Of a DNA stretch of 64,000 nt, positions 42,596-54,000 are shown in pieces; the first letter of the stretch is position 1; every line of letters begins with the position of its first letter. The stretch spans positions 62,001 to 126,000 of the forward strand of contig DAAP01000012.1 in NCBI GenBank assembly GCA_001701165.1, in the 5' to 3' direction. Origin of the DNA: Bacteroidales bacterium H4. Lineage in GTDB: Bacteria; Bacteroidota; Bacteroidia; Bacteroidales; Muribaculaceae. Made by a program: the position numbers and the translations under genes. The notes beneath the pieces were generated by a model. That model was given only the letters and a program-made list of their open reading frames with translations, did not search any database and was not told where the DNA came from.

Positions 42596-43390
42596 ATGAT
42601 CAGTCCATTAGCGCACGTTGACCCCAACGCCAAAATAGGCGAAGGCGTCACCATCCACCCCTTTGCGTACATCGACGAAGACGTTGTCATCGGCGACGGA
42701 TGCACCATAATGCCTTATGCCAGCATTATCCGCGGCACACGCATGGGCAAAAACAACAAAGTCTATCAAGGAGCCGTCATCGGCGCCGACCCCCAAGACT
42801 TTCGTTGGAAAGGCCAAAAAACATTTTGCTACATAGGCGACAACAACATCATCCGCGAACAAGTCATTATCAACCGCGGCATAGCCGAAGAAGGCGGCAC
42901 ACGCATAGGCGACGGATGCTTCATTATGGCCGAAACACATATCGGACATGACAGCAACATCACCGGCCCGGGCGTGCTGGGCAATGGTGTCAAAGTGGCC
43001 GGCAACGTCACCATCGACACTTGCACCATACTCTCGTCCAGCGCTATCGTACACGAAAATTCAAATATCGGCAAATGGGTATTTGTCAAAGGCGGATGCC
43101 GAGTCAGCGGAAACGTGCCTCCATATATCATCCTGGCGCATAACCCCGCCGTATACTACGGTGTCAACGCCAAAGTTATGTCCGCCCGAGGAGACTTCTC
43201 TGCCGAAGACATCGACAACGCGGCCAAGGCTTATCGTCACATATATCAAACCCAGACATCGGTATTCAACGCCCTCCGTCGCATCGAAAACGACATCGAG
43301 CCCTGCACCATACGCGAAGAAATACTCAACTTCGTCCGCGGCCACAACTACCGCATCGTAGCCGTCCCCGTAGACCTCGAAGGCGACTAA
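42596..43390 (+). CDS. lpxA: Acyl-ACP--UDP-N-acetylglucosamine O-acyltransferase (LpxA)
   Basis: 264 residues, right for LpxA. A left-handed beta helix of hexapeptide repeats runs through about residue 185 (ISPLAHVDPNAKIGEG, then HPFAYIDEDVVIGDGC). The catalytic histidine lies in AETHIGHDSN (second His). A helical C-terminal domain (about 195-264) contains AYRHIYQTQTSVFNALRRIE. It starts lipid A synthesis by moving a 3-hydroxyacyl chain onto UDP-GlcNAc. It is 46 bp after the efflux channel gene and not beside lpxC/fabZ or lpxD, so it may be a second copy. The last residues (HNYRIVAVPV) differ from the common C-terminal SxRGI pattern. Confidence 0.9.
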   Translation: MISPLAHVDPNAKIGEGVTIHPFAYIDEDVVIGDGCTIMPYASIIRGTRMGKNNKVYQGAVIGADPQDFRWKGQKTFCYIGDNNIIREQVIINRGIAEEGGTRIGDGCFIMAETHIGHDSNITGPGVLGNGVKVAGNVTIDTCTILSSSAIVHENSNIGKWVFVKGGCRVSGNVPPYIILAHNPAVYYGVNAKVMSARGDFSAEDIDNAAKAYRHIYQTQTSVFNALRRIENDIEPCTIREEILNFVRGHNYRIVAVPVDLEGD

Positions 43391-43467
43391 GCCATCGGAT
43401 GGCCTCCTCCGCACACATATATTCATAAATAAAGCGGACGGCCTGAGCCACATATACATCCAAACAA

Positions 43468-43507
43468 AAACAGCCCCTGCAACTCTTCACCGCTACAGGG
43501 GCTGTTT
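43468..43507 (+). terminator. Intrinsic terminator-like hairpin after lpxA
   Basis: Arms aaacagcccctg (43468-43479) and caggggctgttt (43496-43507) pair over 12 bp with a 16-base loop, followed by a short T-rich stretch (attt). It is 78 bp past the lpxA stop and ends the efflux-lpxA transcript. Confidence 0.75.
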
Positions 43508-43670
43508 ATTTGTTCTCTGAAAAACGGCACGGTTCAGCCTATGAGACCACTATCCGATGCCTCCACGCCTGAGCCAACTTTCCTCAAACACACTGACTGA
43601 AACACTACCCTACCAAGGCGTGTACTATAAGCCGGGTATAACACTCGGGGATTGTATACAGAGACAAAAA

Positions 43671-43700
43671 TGGGGACTGCGGATCACTCCGAAGTCCCCA
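43671..43700 (-). terminator. Terminator-like hairpin after gdhA
   Basis: Arms tggggact and agtcccca (43671-43678, 43693-43700) with an inner gga/tcc pair. On the minus strand the hairpin is followed directly by TTTTTG. It lies about 85 bp past the gdhA stop. Confidence 0.78.
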
Positions 43701-43783
43701 CCATCGAGATGCCCCGAAGGGCAATCCTGAACTTGTAAAGATAGTGCTATTTTATTAACAGCAAGCTACTTGAACGATTGTCA

Positions 43784-45121
<1,338 letters not shown>

Positions 45122-45315
45122 AACTAAATACTGGTTTAGGTAAATAGGTAATATATGTTTTTTGTCTATAAAAAGCTTCTTTTTGTGGATGTCAGCGGCG
45201 CATGTACCGCCTGTTGACTTGCTTTTTGACATGCAGGCAGGCAAGCGGCTCCCATATTGCCACAACGCACACACCCAAAGTGTCAAATGTCAATCAAAGT
45301 CAATGTTCATCACGA

Positions 45316-45323
45316 CAAATTTA
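45316..45323 (-). promoter_or_regulatory. Probable -7 element (TAAATTTG) for gdhA
   Basis: Matches TAnnTTTG on the minus strand, 195 bp upstream of the gdhA ATG. A TTTTGG stretch lies further upstream but its spacing (about 25 bp) is longer than usual, so this is tentative. Confidence 0.4.
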
Positions 45324-45605
45324 GCCATTATTTTGATGTGTTGCACTCCAAAAGCCTTTTATTTGTACATTTTTCTGTTAAAGATTATTAAAACACAACA
45401 AGGCTCTTACAAGGACAGATGGGGTCATAACGGAAGCGGTCGTGGAAACGACAGACGTGATGCATGCTGCCATCCCCGCACTGTCTTTCGTAAATTGCCA
45501 CAATCTTTCAGGACAAAGCGACAAACATCCGGGTATAGCGGCAAGTGGGTATAACGAACAAATGAAGGTTGCCGACAGACCAACGATAAAAGGCATTGAC
45601 ACCAT

Positions 45606-45980
45606 AACATCCAATCTATCTTCTATAGCCATACCTTTAACGATTTCACCCGGAGCATCTTCAAGAACTTTATACCCGAAGACGTTCATCAATAAGGCCG
45701 GAACCTCTGCAGCACCAGTCTTGACATACCGGCGCACTTTGGATGTAGACAATTGTTTTACGACAAGGGCAAGATAAGCCTAATAAAGGTCGTCAAGCTT
45801 GATTCGCTTCCTGCAACTTATCACGACATCCGGGTATAAGACGGGCACCACACCATCGGCTACGGGCTCGATTTCATATTCTTTGCCTGTCCCGGATACG
45901 ATAGAGGTCTGTTCTTCTATTTGGGCGACAAAATCATCAAAGGGAATATGTATTCAGATATATATAACGAATTCTATTGA
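45606..45980 (+). pseudogene. Possible decayed coding remnant, family not recognised
   Basis: One plus-strand frame reads like protein but is broken by two TAA codons (45693 and 45837) before a TGA at 45978. Readable pieces include FYDKGKISLIKVVKLDS, GYGLDFIFFACPGYDRG and LFFYLGDKIIKGNMYSD. Their composition (hydrophobic strands alternating with charged turns) looks more like real protein than a random frame. I do not recognise the family. The alternative is non-coding intergenic sequence. Confidence 0.3.
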
Positions 45981-46046
45981 CTTGATGTGTCAAGCATTGT
46001 CAGGTGAATACAACGGCCGACAATACACTGAAGAAGCCTACGCGGT

Positions 46047-47471
46047 TCAGCGACGTACTCCGTCAATACTATAGCGTGTATTGTCCGGCATCACAATGAT
46101 GACGCGTCCGTTCTCTATGGTTTTGTATGTGCCATGGCCGCGGTCGGCTCTGATATCGCTGACGCCACCGGATTCGTTGACTGTAAGCGTGACTGAAGCC
46201 TGTGCCGCACCGTCATGCGATGTGGCCGTGATGACGGTCTTGCCTTTAGCAACCAAAGTTACATATCCGCCATTAACGGTAGCCACACCCTCATCGCTGC
46301 TTGTCCATACTATTCGTTGGTCGGTAGCTGTGGAAGGCGATACGGAGGCTTTCAGTGCCAGGTATTTGGCAGATGAAATGTCGGCCGTCAACTCGGCGTC
46401 CCCGGCTATAGTCAACGAGCGCACCGCTTCAGGTTGGTTTTGACCCTTACGGAGATATAAGAACGGCAGCGGCAGCGACTTGGACGTATATGTATTGAAG
46501 CGTGCATAAGCGCCCTCGGGGGCATTGAAGCGCAGTGTGCCGTAAGCGGCATTGGCGTTAGTAATAATGGCGCCATCATAGTCTAACTTTATGGACCATT
46601 GCATCGAGCCCTCATCCCAGGCTAAGGACTGCTTGGCAGTAGCGCCAAGTCGGCGACCGTACTGGTCGGTGAGCGTCCACATTCCGGCATCATCGCCCTT
46701 GCCCAAAGTGAAGTATAAGACTTCGCGATCGGTAACATTAGATGTCGAGGCCACAGCCACAGCGTCCAAATAGTGCGATTTTTCCATGCCATCAATGTCT
46801 CCGGCAGCGCTGCCGCTACGATATATCATCACTTTGTCTCCTTCGTTGATGGTGCTTTTACTGACCAACTTCTCGTAATTCCAGCCTAAAGGCGATTCAA
46901 GTACCATACCCGGAGCTTCGTCATATTCTATGGCTATGGCATTCAAATATACCGAGCCTTCGCTGTATCCGCCCTGGATGGTGATGGAAGCTTCTTCGGC
47001 GACCAAGGCCGGTACAGAGAGGCTCTTGGTGAGATCCACGTACACACCCAGATCTTTGGAAACCCACTGGCCGAACCATGTGTCGGAGGCTAAATCGGCG
47101 GGATTGAGTTTGTACAACTGCGTGGCGCCGTCTTTAAGTATCAGTCCGGCCTGACCGGTCGAATTGTTGGAGCATAGGCTCAAGGTGATACTCTTGATGG
47201 TGCAGCCCTGCCATCCCTCCAAGTATAGGACGGCTTTACGCTTATTGGGTATCTGATTGTAGCGATTGCCGATAGTGGCGCCGTATTCGTTCTCGAAATA
47301 CACGGACGAATTGGCCGGAATCTCGCCGCAAGGTGCAAGAATAAAGTCGGCGGTGGATTTATTGAATTCTACAATACGATACACTACTTCGGCGGCTTGT
47401 ACTGCCACGGGCGCGGCCAGCACAGCCATAACAGCCAAAGCCTTAGTAAATAAGCTTTTGAAAATTGACAT
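46047..47471 (-). CDS. Secreted protein with bacterial Ig-like (BIG_2) domain and short sorting-type C terminus
   Basis: 474 residues with a signal peptide (about 1-26, ending VQAAE). The middle part contains beta-rich regions of unknown family (residues about 30-370). A BIG_2 Ig-like domain lies at about 375-445 (VSPSTATDQRIVWTSSDEGVATVNGG, then GKTVITATSHDG). The C terminus (ENGRVIIVMPDNTRYSIDGVRR) resembles the end of type IX secretion C-terminal domains. It is likely cell-surface or secreted. A strong -7 element lies 48 bp upstream. The biochemical role is unknown. Confidence 0.75.
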   Translation of the reverse strand: MSIFKSLFTKALAVMAVLAAPVAVQAAEVVYRIVEFNKSTADFILAPCGEIPANSSVYFENEYGATIGNRYNQIPNKRKAVLYLEGWQGCTIKSITLSLCSNNSTGQAGLILKDGATQLYKLNPADLASDTWFGQWVSKDLGVYVDLTKSLSVPALVAEEASITIQGGYSEGSVYLNAIAIEYDEAPGMVLESPLGWNYEKLVSKSTINEGDKVMIYRSGSAAGDIDGMEKSHYLDAVAVASTSNVTDREVLYFTLGKGDDAGMWTLTDQYGRRLGATAKQSLAWDEGSMQWSIKLDYDGAIITNANAAYGTLRFNAPEGAYARFNTYTSKSLPLPFLYLRKGQNQPEAVRSLTIAGDAELTADISSAKYLALKASVSPSTATDQRIVWTSSDEGVATVNGGYVTLVAKGKTVITATSHDGAAQASVTLTVNESGGVSDIRADRGHGTYKTIENGRVIIVMPDNTRYSIDGVRR

Positions 47472-47518
47472 ATAGGTTTTTTGAATTTAATTTTTCAAGG
47501 TCGTTTTGTTAGGAAATG

Positions 47519-47526
47519 CAAAGATA
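47519..47526 (-). promoter_or_regulatory. -7 promoter element (TATCTTTG) for the Ig-like secreted protein
   Basis: Exact TAnnTTTG on the minus strand, 48 bp upstream of the ATG. TTGTTG about 20 bp upstream fits a -33 element. Confidence 0.7.
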
Positions 47527-47688
47527 GCTTTTTTGAAGTACAGCAACAACAATTGTTCCAACTTTTTTCCCTTGTAATTTCGAAAAAAGGCTAAGATTGA
47601 TATTTACTATGCTTCGGACGCGAGTGTAATACTCCAATACTCCGAGTACTCCGGAGCAATGGCTATGCGCAGCCCGATTTATTATACG

Positions 47689-47723
47689 GCGAGGGTCGTC
47701 CCGGCTGTCGGGGCGACCCTCGC
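47689..47723 (-). terminator. GC-rich hairpin after the M16 peptidase gene
   Basis: Arms 47689-47703 and 47709-47723 pair over 15 bp with one mismatch (a wobble on one strand) and a 5-base loop. It lies about 70 bp past the stop codon. No strong T tract follows. Confidence 0.7.
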
Positions 47724-47793
47724 TCTATAGATTAAATTTATGTTTACCTACTCCGACACGGCCTATAAGCCTTAATGTCGCATATGGTATATA

Positions 47794-50721
47794 TCAGTAT
47801 CCGAATATATCTTCGGTGGTCAGGATGACCACCTTGCCTATGCGGCGCAGGGCGTCCAAGTCAAGGTCTTCGACCTTGCCTAAGATAGCGTAATTGTATA
47901 CATTACCCTTGACGTGCTGTTGCTGGTAGGAAATGACATCGGCCATAGATATGGACGGCAGAGCAGCAAAAGTCTTGGCATCCATATCGTAATCAATTCC
48001 GTGGTCTTGAGCCCCTATCCACGCCCATGCAATATTGTCCTTGATGGTACGCGAGGTGCGCAGACGGCTGTCAAGTCCGTCTTTGGCCAAGCGTAAGGCA
48101 TCCTCGCTCTGAGGCATGTCGTTGATAATCTGGTCAAAGGCTTTGATTGCATCTATAAGCTTGTCGTTCTGGGTGGCAATGAAAGTGAGGTAGGTGTAGG
48201 GTCGGTTGGCACGACCCGGTGTAGCCATATAAGCCGAGGCAGAGTATGCCAACGAGCGGCTCTCGCGCATTTCTTGGAATACAATGGAGTTCATCCCGCC
48301 TCCGAAGTACTCATTGTACACCGTATTAATAGGCTGACGTGCCGGGTCGTACACTTCGCCTCGGTTGCTGACCATGGACATATATACCTGCTTGGCATCG
48401 TAAGGTGCAATGTATATCGTGGTCTCGGTGGACACGGGCATGTCATAGTCAGGCGAAGCGGGTACTTCGGCAAGATGCGACGGTATGCTGTGGCAGCTAT
48501 TGATCGACTTCAAGGCTTGCTCCAATGTCTTAGGACCATAGTATATGATGCGATGCTTGTACGTGGACAGGGAGCGGAGACAGGCCAACACGTCCTCGGG
48601 ATTGAGAGCTCGCAGTTGCTCGGGTGTATACAATGTTGCGAAGTACGGATTGGCATCCTTCCCGCCATAAGAGGCGTATGAGCTCAGGCGTCCGAAGTTG
48701 GTACGCTGGTCTGTCTTACTGTCATTCATGCCCTTGATTGAACGCTCTACCAGAGTGTTCCAGACGGCGGTATCCGAGACGGCCTCGGCAACGAGAGTCT
48801 CGTACAAGCGCATGGCTTTATCCATGTTCTCGCTCAAGCCCGACAGGGTGACGTAAGTGCGACGTTCGGTGGGATATATGGTGTACGAACATGCCAGACT
48901 GTAAAAGTCGTTCTTAATCTGAGCCACGGTACGATCCTTGGTGCCGAGCAGGCTCAAGTAGGAAGCGGCACGAGCCAAAGCCTTGTCTGCGTATGTACCA
49001 TACTCGTATACATATGTCAGGGTAAAGATGTCGTTGGTCTTATTTTGGCTGTACATCACTTCAAGACCGCCTTTCTTGGTCTTGGCAAAGGTGAGGTCTT
49101 TCTTGAAGTCGACAAAACGCGGTTCGACCGGAGTGACTACCGAAGCCTGCACTTCACGCAGGAAGTTGCTGGCGGCATCGCGGTTGGTGGCTATGGGCGT
49201 GATGGGTGGCTTGGCTATCTTGAGGACGCTGTCATCGTTGCCCCGGCGTTTGTATACGGCCACGTAATTGGAAGTACCGAAATAGCGATTGGCCACTTCT
49301 ACGATGTCCTCTTTGGTAATTTTGTCCAGACGCTCGATATCGCTAACAACATCAGACCAGTCTTCACCGTTGACAAAAGCATTTACATACATATCCGCAT
49401 GCGAATCGCGTTCCTCAAGTTGGTTTTGCAAGGCCAATTTGTAGTTATTGACCACAGCCTTGATTAAGTCAGCGTCAAAATCGCCCTTGCACAGCTTGGC
49501 GACTTCGTCCACCAGCAGCGTACGTACATCGTCCAATGTCTGCCCTTCCTTGGGTTGGCCTATACCTATGAGCATACTTTGATCGGCCAAGGTATACAGA
49601 AAGATGCCGGCGTCGAGGGCGGCCTGACGCTGGGTGATGTCGCGGTCAATGAGACCTGACTTGCCGTTTTGCAGCACCTCTGCCAAGACTTTGAGTATTA
49701 TCATATCTTTATCTTTGGCTGCAGGCAGGCGCCATGCCAGGTATATACTCTCGGCCTCAAGTCCCTTGACTTCCCTGACTATGGGTGATGTGATGGGAGC
49801 CTCGGGGGTCACGGTCAGTGTCGGCAACGACTCATTAGGTTTCATCACACCGAAGTATTTGGTGATGATGTCCACAAAATTGTCCGGGTCGAAATCACCC
49901 ACGGCCACGATGGCCATATTATTGGGGACATACCATACATCGTGATATTTCTTGACATTGGTGATTGAGGGGTTCTTGAGATGTTCCTGCGTACCCAATA
50001 CTGTCTGGGTGCCGTAAGGATGGTGCGGGAAGACAGCCGAGAACATGGCTTCTATAGACTTGCGGCTGTCATCAGTGAGGGACATGTTCTTTTCTTCGTA
50101 GATGGTCTCTAACTCGGTATGGAAGCCACGGAGTACAGGCTGTATAAAGCGATCGGCCTGAATACGCGCCCAGTTGTCTATCTGGTTGGAGGGAATGTCC
50201 TCTACGTAGCAGGTTACGTCCTGAGATGTATACGCATTGGAACCTATGGCGCCGATAGTGGACATAAGTTTGTCGTACTCGTTGGGGATGGCTATAAGCG
50301 AAGCCTTGTAGCTTACCGAGTCTATCTGATGATAGATGGCAGCGCGTTCGGCGCTGTCTGTGGTCTGGCGATATACCTCAAAAAGGTTTTCGATTTGGTC
50401 AAGCAATGGCTTCTCGGCCTTGTAGTCCGAAGTTCCGAAGTTGGGGGTACCCTTAAACATCAGGTGTTCAAAATAGTGAGCCAGGCCGGTAGTCTCGGCA
50501 GGGTCATTCTTCCCGCCTACACGCACAGGTATGTATGTCTGGATACGCGGCTCGTCCTTATTGACAGACATGTACAAGCGCAAGCCGTTTGGCAGCGTGT
50601 ACATCAGCGTCTTGGCAGGGTCGTTGGGTACCGTCTTGTACTCATAGCGGTATGCCGATGCTCCGAAAACGGTCAATACCGCCATGGACACGACAACCAA
50701 ATGTTTAATGAAAAGTCTCAT
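47794..50721 (-). CDS. M16 family zinc metallopeptidase (pitrilysin-like), exported
   Basis: 975 residues with a signal peptide (about 1-23, ending GASA). The first M16 domain has the inverted zinc motif HYFEH (His82, Glu85, His86) and the downstream glutamate in ELETIYEEKN. A second, inactive-looking M16 domain occupies the C-terminal half (PNDF- and GGGMNSIVFQEMRESRSLAYS-type motifs). Such double-domain proteases form a chamber that degrades peptides in the periplasm. It is probably a single-gene transcript ended by the hairpin at 47689-47723. Confidence 0.93.
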   Translation of the reverse strand: MRLFIKHLVVVSMAVLTVFGASAYRYEYKTVPNDPAKTLMYTLPNGLRLYMSVNKDEPRIQTYIPVRVGGKNDPAETTGLAHYFEHLMFKGTPNFGTSDYKAEKPLLDQIENLFEVYRQTTDSAERAAIYHQIDSVSYKASLIAIPNEYDKLMSTIGAIGSNAYTSQDVTCYVEDIPSNQIDNWARIQADRFIQPVLRGFHTELETIYEEKNMSLTDDSRKSIEAMFSAVFPHHPYGTQTVLGTQEHLKNPSITNVKKYHDVWYVPNNMAIVAVGDFDPDNFVDIITKYFGVMKPNESLPTLTVTPEAPITSPIVREVKGLEAESIYLAWRLPAAKDKDMIILKVLAEVLQNGKSGLIDRDITQRQAALDAGIFLYTLADQSMLIGIGQPKEGQTLDDVRTLLVDEVAKLCKGDFDADLIKAVVNNYKLALQNQLEERDSHADMYVNAFVNGEDWSDVVSDIERLDKITKEDIVEVANRYFGTSNYVAVYKRRGNDDSVLKIAKPPITPIATNRDAASNFLREVQASVVTPVEPRFVDFKKDLTFAKTKKGGLEVMYSQNKTNDIFTLTYVYEYGTYADKALARAASYLSLLGTKDRTVAQIKNDFYSLACSYTIYPTERRTYVTLSGLSENMDKAMRLYETLVAEAVSDTAVWNTLVERSIKGMNDSKTDQRTNFGRLSSYASYGGKDANPYFATLYTPEQLRALNPEDVLACLRSLSTYKHRIIYYGPKTLEQALKSINSCHSIPSHLAEVPASPDYDMPVSTETTIYIAPYDAKQVYMSMVSNRGEVYDPARQPINTVYNEYFGGGMNSIVFQEMRESRSLAYSASAYMATPGRANRPYTYLTFIATQNDKLIDAIKAFDQIINDMPQSEDALRLAKDGLDSRLRTSRTIKDNIAWAWIGAQDHGIDYDMDAKTFAALPSISMADVISYQQQHVKGNVYNYAILGKVEDLDLDALRRIGKVVILTTEDIFGY

Positions 50722-51028
50722 AATGTGAATGTTGTGTTGGTATATTCTATGGCATCTGGTGAATTTCCCGACTAAGGCTTAGGTGTACGCCGTCTCTTTT
50801 TGCCGGGACTGCAAAGCCGCATAAAATTAACGCTTTTGTGCAACGTGGCATCGCCGCCGAGCGTTAAAAAATCATTATTCCCCTTTTTACCCCTATAATT
50901 CAAGTATTTACAGCTTAGCCGCGCAATCTAACGAGACAACAAAAAAGAGACATCGTCTCTCACGAGGCGATGTCCCACCACAAAAATGTTAAAACGAATT
51001 ATATCCTAATTCTAACCTTTTATATTCC
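50722..51028. other. Intergenic region with terminator
   Basis: 307 bp. It holds the intrinsic terminator of the gene at 51029-54181 (50949-50974). I found no clear -7 element for the M16 gene and no gene. Confidence 0.6.
50949..50974 (-). terminator. Intrinsic terminator after the multidomain secreted protein
   Basis: Arms 50949-50959 and 50964-50974 pair over 11 bp with one mismatch and a 4-base loop. On the minus strand a TCTTTTTTG tract follows immediately: a classic Rho-independent terminator 55 bp past the stop. Confidence 0.85.
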
Positions 51029-54000
51029 TTATTTGACGAGAACTTTGCGTCCCGAGCCGTCAGAATACTTGTAGATATAGATGTTGCCGGGCATAGTCTT
51101 GGTCACTCGTATGCCTTCGATGGTGTATATGCCAACGATAGTAGCTTCGGTGCCGGCTTCATCATAGCGCACATCTTGTATTGCATCATACTTCTCGTAA
51201 TCGATGGCGGGCGAAATAGCCATAGACACGGGGTCTTCGGTATTTGCATACCATTTGTATTCGCCGGTAGGTTTGTCGTCCGAGCCATACACAGCCAAAT
51301 AGTGCCATGCGGTGTTCTTCTGTCCTACCGAACGACGGTGACAGAATATGGCGATGTCGTCCTTGGTGTAAGGAGCGGTATCAAGCGATCCGTTGGGGAA
51401 CGGGCCTATGGTAACGAAGAATTCGGAGCCTTTTTCCAACTTGACGGTATTGTCAAATCGGAAGATGGTGGCCAGGTAGTCCTTGTCGTCATACTTGAGG
51501 TCGCCGGCCTTAACAGCAGTAGAGGCCAGTACGGCACCGGGTGCGCCGTCTTCTCCCACGGCGTTGATGGTCATAGGTATCAGTGTCTCGGGTGCAATGG
51601 CGGTTACCGAGGCAAAGTATACGGCTACGCTGTCAATGGTGGCAGAAGCAAGTGTCGCTTTGTACTTCTCAGCGAATTTGTCCATGTCCAGCCAATTGGT
51701 GCCGGCATAATTGCCATACCATCCGAGTTCGACTTTCTCCAGTTTGGAGTTTTCCTCGCTACTGATGTTCCAAACATACTGGGCACCTCCGGCCTGAATT
51801 GCATATGTCAGAATATCATTGGTTTGTCCGGCATCATTCTTGGCTGTAAGGCCTACGCTGACAACGCCTTTCTTTTCGAAAATGACAGTCGGGTTCTGCT
51901 CCGCAGATGTTTCGATATTTGCATTCTGGAATACCCATTTCCATTCGGTAGGATGACCTTGCGAGAGGTCTCTGAAGGTCACGGGAACATTGAGGGGCAG
52001 GAACACGCCCACGAAAGGCGACTCGTATCCTTCCTCAGGCAGACCGATGAGGGCTGTCGGAGCTTTTTGCGAAACCGCTACAAAGCCTTTGCGCTCGGCC
52101 TTGGCTGTCTCTGTACCGCGAGTGACGGTGAGAGTCACGTCATAGGTGCCGGCCTTATTGTAGGTCACTACGGGGTTGGCTTCGGTCGAGGTCTCGACTT
52201 CGGCCCCGGGGAACGACCATGTCAGGCCCTCAGGCTCGCCCTGAGTGATACTCTTGAATCCTATGCTCTCGCCCTCGAAGATGTGCAGCGATTCGGATGC
52301 CGAAGCGTCTTCGCGTACGATGCGGAAGCCGTCTACGGCCAAACTCTCGCCGCCGAAGGGATAGTCAAAGGCGAATGACACCTTCTTGCCGACATATTTG
52401 GACAAGTCAAATTCGAATTTGTTCCATGTCGTGGTATTATATGCCGTTTCCTGTGCCCAATCAAAGGCGTTCAGCAGCGTTTCCGTTTCTCCGCTATCGA
52501 CGTCAGTGACCGTAAAGGTCCATTTGCCGTATACAAGATAGTAGGGTGCAAAGTATGCGTAGAACTCAACTTTGCTGCCTGCCTTGATGTCAAAAGCCGG
52601 ACTTTCGAGTACAGACGAACCGGACGAAGTGTAGTCGTAATTGATGGCTATCGAAGTCTTGTCATCACTCTTTATGGACTTGAAATTCATGTCCGACAAA
52701 CCCCAGCCTTTACCTACGGTCCAGTCGGTCATACCTTCGGCCGAATCAAATTCCTGGTCATAGTCAGCCACTACGGCGCGGTCGGTGGTGAAATCGACCT
52801 TCAGCGGGAGTGTGATATCGAACTTGGCCGTTACCACGGGACTATTGACATTGTACCCGCGTGTCATGACGTACAGTGTGCATGATTTGTCCAGAGTCAC
52901 TGTGGCTTCTTTGCCCTCGACCACGGTGCTTTGGGTGTAATCGCTTTCCTCAAATTCTTCGGCGCCCTTTGCCGTAGTCGAATACCAAACGGCGACGGCA
53001 TTCTCGTCATCAGTGGAGATTTTCACCTCTACGGCATCATTGAATTTGCCACCTAACGGATTTACTACCGGCTCTTTGAGCGGGGTCTTGGCCACTACGG
53101 TGACGGTCATAGTTGCCGAGGCAGGGTAATAGTTATCATCACCCTCAAATTCTGCGGTGATGGTTACATCGGTGTCTTCCTTGACATAAGACGTATAGAG
53201 CGTTCCCTTACTGTTGACCGAGCACACCATGGGTGCGGACGAAGAGTACTTGATGGGCGAAACCTTATTCGGATTGAGCAAGTCGGCATATCCGTCCTCG
53301 CCTGTAACGAGCGAGACCTTAGCCTCGTTGAAACGTATCTGCGGGTCTTTCCGAATAATGTATTTGGCCTCTACCACATTGCTGTATTCCGCACCTACAA
53401 GGGTGACGGCCTTCAATGTAGCGGTCTCGGCTACGGTGACGGGCTCCGTGTAAGCCTTGCGTGTGCCGTCTTCCGTCTTGGGATTGCTACCGTCGGTGGT
53501 ATAATATATGGTATATGTACCGGCTTCGAGCGATGGCACGGCCATCGATACGGTCTGCGCTTCATCATAAGTGCCGGCAGCAACGGAAAATGCCGGAGCG
53601 GGCACGGACGATTCTACGGTCTCGTAATCAATCTCGATTTTCTTGATATACATCGGACCTTTGGTGTCACTCGTCTGGTTGAAGGTAATCACAATCTCAC
53701 CTTCCTGTGCATCTGCATCATCAATCTTGAACTCATATTCGGCAATATCTTTCGTAAGAGCTGCCGTTGTATTGGTTCCGTTGAGATAGCTTTTGCCGTT
53801 GACTTTCACCGATACATCTCCGGCCATTTCGGCTTTATACACACGGGCTGACACTCGTACGGCCTTGATTACGCCGACGAGACCACTCGTGGACAAGGCA
53901 GCCTTTACAGGGGGAGCGCTCGCCGATCCGATATACTGCCCCATGGTTGAAGTATAGGCATAAATATAAGTGCCTTCGGCCGTGGCTTTCCATTGCAAAC

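Larger units (their letters stand above)
43391..43783. other. Intergenic region between convergent lpxA and gdhA
   Basis: 393 bp without a credible gene. It contains one terminator-like hairpin for each of the two convergent transcripts (43468-43507 and 43671-43700). Confidence 0.7.
45122..46046. other. 925-bp region without an intact gene
   Basis: The gdhA leader and its probable promoter occupy the first 200 bp. The rest holds only short frames on both strands. One plus-strand frame (45606-45980) looks like a decayed gene. I see no tRNA, riboswitch or insertion-sequence end. Confidence 0.55.
47472..47793. other. Intergenic region with promoter and terminator
   Basis: 322 bp between two minus-strand genes. 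It holds the -7 element for the downstream secreted protein (47519-47526), the M16 terminator (47689-47723), and no credible gene. Confidence 0.7.

Noticed and set aside
45430..45560. Cobalamin-riboswitch-like sequence (gctgccatccccgcactg)
   Set aside because: It resembles the conserved core only loosely, the B12-box is missing and no cobalamin gene follows.
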